64,000 bases of DNA from Hofstenia miamia. Taxonomy: Eukaryota; Xenacoelomorpha; Acoela; Hofsteniidae. Under the pieces are notes generated by a model. That model was not told the DNA's origin and did not search any database. It was given only the letters and a program-made list of their open reading frames with translations. The position numbers and the translations under genes were made by a program. Shown here in pieces: positions 59,290 to 64,000 of this stretch; the first letter of the stretch is position 1; every line of letters begins with the position of its first letter. The stretch is from positions 1,522,354-1,586,353 of the forward strand of contig CABFPE010000041.1 of the NCBI GenBank assembly GCA_900660155.1, read 5' to 3'.

Positions 59290-59930
59290 AAGTCCTTGCA
59301 TGATTCACCGATTGCGCACATCCGAGGTGAACATCCAGGCGCAAGCTTTCGCCTTGAGTGTGGAGTTTGACAAGGATGTGTGCTCGGTCGCTGCCTATTT
59401 AACCTCTTTTTCAACTATCTGATCTGTGAGGAACTCCATGGAACCCCTAAATGAAATGTTTTCAACTCTTTCTTTGCAAAAGAAGAAGTGGAACTTAAGC
59501 ATATCGAGTGGGCAGATAATCTCTGTCTTTTCGGCAGGTCCGAGGAATAATCTAGATGGTCTAGCAACAGTTCTAGCGTCACAAGCTACTGGAGATGCTT
59601 GAGCCCTCCATGAGCACATGTTAAAGGGTCCTTTGTGCTGTCTCACTCTGGGATAAGTTAACCAAGGACAAAGTTCACGGACTTATGAGTTTCCAACAAG
59701 TGCATAGAATAGTAGCATGTAAGCACTTAACTTTTGTTAGCCGGATGATGTTGCACAGCGAAAGCATAACTAGTGAACAGCTCCTTGAGTTAGCAATGAC
59801 CAAGGCACCAATAGTTCCTGAAGGTAATCACCACAGACGTCAGTGCTGGGGAAAGTGGTTGGTACTTGATGTACAGTGGTTAATGGATGTTATTGTGGAG
59901 GAGTCTCAGATATTTCCGCGTTGACTGCAT
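59290..59930 (+). pseudogene. Reverse transcriptase remnant of the 58-60 kb element
   Basis: FRLECGV, a stop, then QGCVLGRCLFNLF (about 59350-59410) is a decayed GVRQGCxLSPxLFN box. IEWADNLCLFGRSEE (about 59500-59550) is the YADD box changed to WADN, so the catalytic site is lost. The fingers subdomain before it is missing, which suggests an internal deletion between 59240 and 59290. The frame at 59685-59924 reads like the post-RT region. Confidence 0.55.
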
Positions 59931-60079
59931 CATGTTTTAGGGATAAAAACGGAAGTGATGTAATTCACAAAATTGCAGGTCTAATCAAAGGTGACACGGA
60001 TTTGATCTAACGGAGATTTTCTGGAACGGTCTTCGCAATAGTGCCAAAGCTTACTCATGCCAGTACAAGCCACCTACAG

Positions 60080-60145
60080 TGCACCGAGTGTGAGCGTATG
60101 TTTTCATAACAGAAAGCTCTCAATCGTCATGTTAGGAATGACCAT
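60080..60145 (+). pseudogene. C2H2 zinc finger at the C-terminus of the element
   Basis: CTECERMF..., ending HVRNDH, fits C-x2-C-x12-H-x4-H exactly, with one stop codon inside. A C2H2 finger after the reverse transcriptase is known in a group of invertebrate endonuclease/reverse-transcriptase elements and probably binds nucleic acid. A second C-x2-C pair (CWKC) follows at about 60178. Confidence 0.6.
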
Positions 60146-60479
60146 ACGCAGATCTCCAATAGGTAAGCGAATGCTTATTGCTGGAAGTGTATAGCAAAGG
60201 GCTGTTACAATTCGCATAAGAATAAAGGTTGGTATTTACGGCGCATTAAGACCTGTCACCACAATCTTTTAGAACATGTAGAGACAGGCAACATAGGAAG
60301 CTCAAAAGCTTCTCAATCAGGGGCGTTGATGGGGCCAAACCTGTATCCTATCCTTTTTGACTTTGTGGCGATTTTCTTACCAGGGCTTCTGGAACAGATC
60401 TAGTCGGTACCATCCAAGCTTTAGCGTTCAGTTGGGAGCTAGCGATGGGAGCCCTTACGCCTAAGATGCATTTTAATGC

Positions 60480-62617
60480 AATACTTAAAATTTAAAATCT
60501 ACCTAAATAACTTACAAAAAATATCACATCAATACTGTTGCAACGAAAACTAGGTTTTTCATTAATTATTGAAAATCTATGAACTATTATTTTATTAGGG
60601 TAAATCCCGCAATAAGAACGCCACGCACTTTATCAAATGATTTTCAAATCAACAGAAAAAACACTAATTTTTCATAAATTTTGAAACATGCATTTATTAA
60701 ATGAATTTTGTACTCTAGTTCTATAAACTCTACCAATTCCAATCCTCCACTCAGATTGCATTGCATTTACAGACACTGTTAAATTAACAGTGTTAATGGG
60801 TGACAAATCACAAATTCTAGCAAAATTTGTTTTAATCTTAGCTTTTTTTTATTTCACAAATATATTTTTCATTCGTACATGTATTTTATTGATTTCACTA
60901 TCTACCTTAAGGAATAGATGGATTTCATTAATTTATTGGGCGGAAAATTCGTTAATAAAATTTAGTGTCAGATGCAATGGAAAGCTATTGAGGAATTACA
61001 ATGTAAAGAATATTTAATTAAAACATCAGACTGAGCAAATGGCGATAGATGTCCCGTGAGATTGGATAACGATTAAATACCATGGCTATTTGGCAATTCA
61101 TTTAATCTTTTTATAAGACATTTTGACAAAGGCTTTACCTTGTATATTTAGAGTAAAGTTGCTAAATTAAGATGACTTTATATGTCGAGTTTTCACTGAA
61201 AGTCGTAATAAATTCTACCCAATCAGCGGAAAGCTTCAATGCTGTTTATAAAGTTTGAAAATAATTCTTATTGAAGCCGATATCTTGAATGATAACTTAA
61301 AGCATTTCTACTTAAGAATCTATCCTTTTTATAGATATATTTTTTTCAAGTGCACAGTGACGAAAATCTTTATACACTAAGCAACATGATGAAATACTCC
61401 AACTATTTTGTGATTTGAGCTAACAAGAATTGATGCCTAGCTTCTAAAATAATTACATTAATTATTCAGGACCTTAGTACGTCATGTATGACTTAATGTA
61501 TGGAAGATGTTATCAAGTGAATTCTCAGAGTATAAGAAATGTTTTTGATTTAATTTTAAGGGGTGTCAATTTTGAGATTTTTACATTTTGCAATAATTAA
61601 TATGTCTACTTCCATGTATATATATATATATATATATATTTATACATTTTGCTTTTTACATTTTCAATTAAATGCATTTTAATGAACAATTCTACCATGA
61701 ACGGAAATGCTTTTAGAATACTGCATTCTGTTTAGAAGATTTTTAGATGACATATACAAAAATAACTTATTATGACAACATTCAGACAGAGTTAAATTGT
61801 ACATTACTGTAAGCAGAAAGTACTATTTAAAATGTATATTTTGCTGTATTTGTATTCTTGTTTTCCATTTATTGGCATGATGGATCCTCTGATGCTACCA
61901 AAATTTCGTATGCACAATTAAAATGAAAGAATTTATGAAGTGACAGAAGGAATTTTTTTGTTTTTTACAATTTTGCCCTAAAAAAGAATTTTTTCATCGC
62001 AAAACACATGATTTTACATAAAATATCTCCGAAAAGTCAACTTGTGATATCTTAGTAATAGAAAACTTCCACCACTTCATAAGGGTGCTTTTCTTGACTT
62101 CAACTGGATTCAAATTGGATTAAGATATTAAAAGGGCTCAGAAAAATTTTAAAAATAGAAGGAATATTGAAAAATTCAAGATGCTTGTTGTTGCCATAAC
62201 TACGGATATAGATATTGCTTTTTAGTTTTGAATAAATTATAAATATTTTATTGTACTATAATAACAATAATAAATGTATCATCTGAGGACACCTTAAGAA
62301 TTAGTTGGGTAGTCCCTCCAAGACTGTTATTTCTGAATAAAGATTGAAGTTTTAGAAAAACTTTTCCAAATGAAATAATTCATGTTTAGAAAAAGGTTGA
62401 TTGTTTCTAAGAAACAATAATTTGACAGAAGTCACAATCAAAATATAAATGTAAGTATAACTACGAAAATAAAACCACGTACGAATACCCTTCAGCCCTC
62501 TAAGCAAACCACATAAGGTAATTTATATTGTGGTAGCAAGAATTTTGTACTGTGCAGAAAAATTTATTTGTCTGGGCTAACAGAATCCCAAACAGTACTA
62601 AAGACTAACCAACGACT
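60480..62617. other. Non-coding region
   Basis: No gene is recognised. A (TA)n array lies at 61617-61639. The 75-codon frame at 60790-61017 is hydrophobic and AT-driven, and I do not regard it as a gene. Confidence 0.45.
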
Positions 62618-62643
62618 AAAAATAATAATAATAATAATAATAT
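62618..62643 (+). repeat. (AAT)n microsatellite
   Basis: About eight AAT units lie directly before the tRNA-like module. This could be the insertion site or the tail of another element. Confidence 0.8.
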
Positions 62644-62650
62644 TAATGAT

Positions 62651-62725
62651 GGACCCCAGTGGCAAAGGGGTAGAAGGCTAGACTGGGACCGCCCGGACCC
62701 GGGTTCGAGCCCGACCCACGACCTT
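62651..62725 (+). promoter_or_regulatory. tRNA-like Pol III promoter module (SINE head or tRNA relic)
   Basis: TGGCAAAGGGG (62660-62670) matches the A box consensus TRGCNNAGYGG at 10 of 11 positions. GGTTCGAGCCC (62702-62712) matches the B box GGTTCGANTCC at 10 of 11. Their spacing of 42 bp is normal for a tRNA gene. The flanking bases do not fold into a clear acceptor stem, so this is more likely a tRNA-derived SINE head or the 5' end of the adjoining retroelement than a functional tRNA. GC content here is far above the local average. Confidence 0.6.
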
Positions 62726-62792
62726 ACCTTCAATGAAAGTGAAATGAAAAGAAAAGGCCTTCAGTCCCCGGCATGCCTTAAATGGTCAGAGG

Positions 62793-64000
62793 GTGCGAGG
62801 AATCTCCGGTCAACAGGCGGACTCCACAATCGGGAGTGTGGACTCGAGAAGTGGCAGTATAGGATCTACACAGACCAATGGACAACGGCAAACGTCTACA
62901 GATGAGCAGAACAGGATAGCATTGGAGTGTTACAGAAGAAGCAGATCAGATGAGAGGGGTTATAGGAAGAGAATGTTGGAAGAACAGACGAAGCAAAAAG
63001 AAAATGAAGAGGCAGATGTAGTAGTGGTAGAAACAGTAGAAATCGTGGATGTAGAAACAGAGACAGCAATCAAGGAAAGGATGAAGAAAGAAATAGAGAG
63101 ACCAGTACCAAGAGCCATTAAGAGAAGCAAGGTTAACAAAGTACTAGAAAGGATAGATGCTAAGAGTGTAACAGGTTAGTGTATGCATGCGCATGGGAGG
63201 TGCTGAAGAATGTAGGCATAGACATGAAGAAGAAAAGACGACATGAAGATAAGGGAGACAGAAAACCAGCATGGGAGAGGAGAATTGAGAATAAAGTGGC
63301 AAGGATTAGGCAGCAAATAGGGAAGATCAGGACAAGTAAGGCAATGCAGGACAGGTAAGGGGAAGACTATAGAAACTGGAAGAGAAGAGCTTAAGCAGAG
63401 ATTAGTTGCAGAAGCTGAGAAACTGAGAAAATATAGGGCAAAGAAAGCAAGCAAGAGACAACATGAAGTTTGAGGCCCAAGAAGGAAGATTCTACAAACT
63501 ACTAGATGCAGGAGAATAGGCTACAGCTAGAGCAGACGAGGATGCAGTAAGGTCCTGGGAGAACATTTGGGGAAGTGAGGGACCAGAAATAGGGAGTGAG
63601 CAGATGCAGAAGGAGTTCAGACAAGAAGAAGTAATCACAAATGCAAAGCTGAAGAAGGCTCTAAAGAAGATGAAGAATTGGAAGGCGCCAGGCAGAGATG
63701 AGGTACATGGAGTATTGGCTGAAGAAGTTCACAAGTGTTCATGAGAGACTAGCAGAAGCATTGGAGGAGTGCGTGTTGAGTGGGTGTCCAGAGTGGATGG
63801 TAGTGGGAAGGACATTTCTGGTACAGAAGGACCCAAAGAAAGGTAGTGAGGCAAGCAACTTCAGGCCAATAACATGTCTGCCAACAACGTGGAAATTGCT
63901 AACTTCAGTGATTTCAAGTAGGCTGGCATGATACCAGAGGAGCAGAAGGGATGTAGGACAAAGACAAGAGGATGCAAAGATCAGTTGTTGATATTGCAGG
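62793..64000 (+). pseudogene. R2/NeSL-like non-LTR retroelement, 5' part, runs off the window
   Basis: The first frame (62793-63179) contains NRIALECYRRSRSDERGYRK and RMLEEQ, which I recognise from the region before the reverse transcriptase in R2/R4/NeSL-type elements of animals. After frameshifts, ACAWEVLKNVGIDMKKK and KPAWERRIENKVARIRQQIG follow. Then come KMKNWKAPGRDE (the PGxD box) and, from 63698, LKKFTSVHERLAEALEECVL, TFLVQKDPKKGSEASNFRPI and TCLPTTWKLLTSVISSRLA. The last is the start of the RT fingers in that lineage. Elements of this lineage use a restriction-like endonuclease downstream of the RT; that part lies beyond 64000. At least three frame changes occur, so this copy is defective. 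It is much more GC-rich than the rest of the window, consistent with a separate origin. Confidence 0.7.

Larger units (their letters stand above)
58118..60468 (+). mobile_element. Decayed APE-type non-LTR retroelement with C2H2 finger
   Basis: This 2.35-kb segment is GC-richer than its surroundings and carries, in order, endonuclease, reverse transcriptase and zinc-finger remnants on the plus strand. The 14-mer TTACGCCTAAGATG occurs at both edges (58118-58131 and 60455-60468), compatible with a target-site duplication. Coding is broken into many frames. The endonuclease wording resembles the family often found in flatworms, molluscs and arthropods, but I do not assign a clade. Confidence 0.65.

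Noticed and set aside
62651-62725. Functional tRNA gene
   Set aside because: The A and B boxes are good, but no acceptor stem pairing or clear anticodon arm could be drawn; a tRNA-derived promoter is more likely.
63176-63454. 92-codon minus-strand frame
   Set aside because: It is antisense to the R2/NeSL-like coding region and owes its Leu/Ser/Pro content to purine-rich plus-strand codons.

Overview
The window is AT-rich metazoan-type nuclear DNA, probably from an invertebrate. It has long non-coding stretches, many (TA)n arrays, three assembly gaps (one 427-base N run and two single Ns) and a dense mosaic of transposable-element remains. No operons, bacterial signals or CRISPR arrays are visible. 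The only host-gene sequence I can defend is a short terminal exon (5335-5552, +) resembling the last WD40 blade and tail of the nucleoporin SEH1. I cannot name the species.

Layout. 0.6-2.0 kb: a broken MULE-type DNA transposase on the minus strand. 3.3-3.8 kb: a hairpin and a MITE-like inverted repeat. 5.3-5.6 kb: the SEH1-like exon. 8.4-17.1 kb: a nested mosaic of a retroelement tail, a mariner-like scrap, a second MULE copy, and an old CR1-like reverse transcriptase gene split by a younger CR1-like element (about 11085-15689), followed by a deleted piggyBac copy ending in GGGTTAA. The younger CR1-like element carries an SGNH-esterase ORF1 and an uninterrupted 1109-residue ORF2 (endonuclease plus reverse transcriptase). 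ORF2 opens with a hydrophobic leader ending in a 2A-like NPGP motif. 19.3-19.9 kb: a second copy of the retroelement tail seen at 8.4-8.8 kb. 23.6 kb: a reverse transcriptase scrap. 26.6-29.1 kb: a second piggyBac relic with one recognisable terminus. 30-34 kb: small dispersed repeats, a CR1 3' tail and a hAT-like end. 36.6-37.1 kb: another reverse transcriptase relic, duplicated around a single N. 37.1-51.0 kb: almost featureless, with MITE candidates and one perfect 113-bp tandem duplication. 51.0-53.1 kb: a piggyBac element with both terminal repeats but a dead transposase. 53.6-56.5 kb: a minus-strand reverse transcriptase relic present twice around a single N. 58.1-60.5 kb: a decayed endonuclease/reverse transcriptase element with a C-terminal C2H2 finger. 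62.6-64.0 kb: a tRNA-like Pol III promoter module next to an R2/NeSL-like retroelement that leaves the window.

How the parts work together. Most identified sequence comes from mobile elements, not a host pathway. In the youngest element the esterase ORF1 and the endonuclease/reverse transcriptase ORF2 would act together in target-primed retrotransposition. ORF1 has no in-frame ATG before its first catalytic block, so this copy is probably 5'-truncated although its ORF2 is intact. All domain calls were made by reading translations and motifs by eye; no database search was run.
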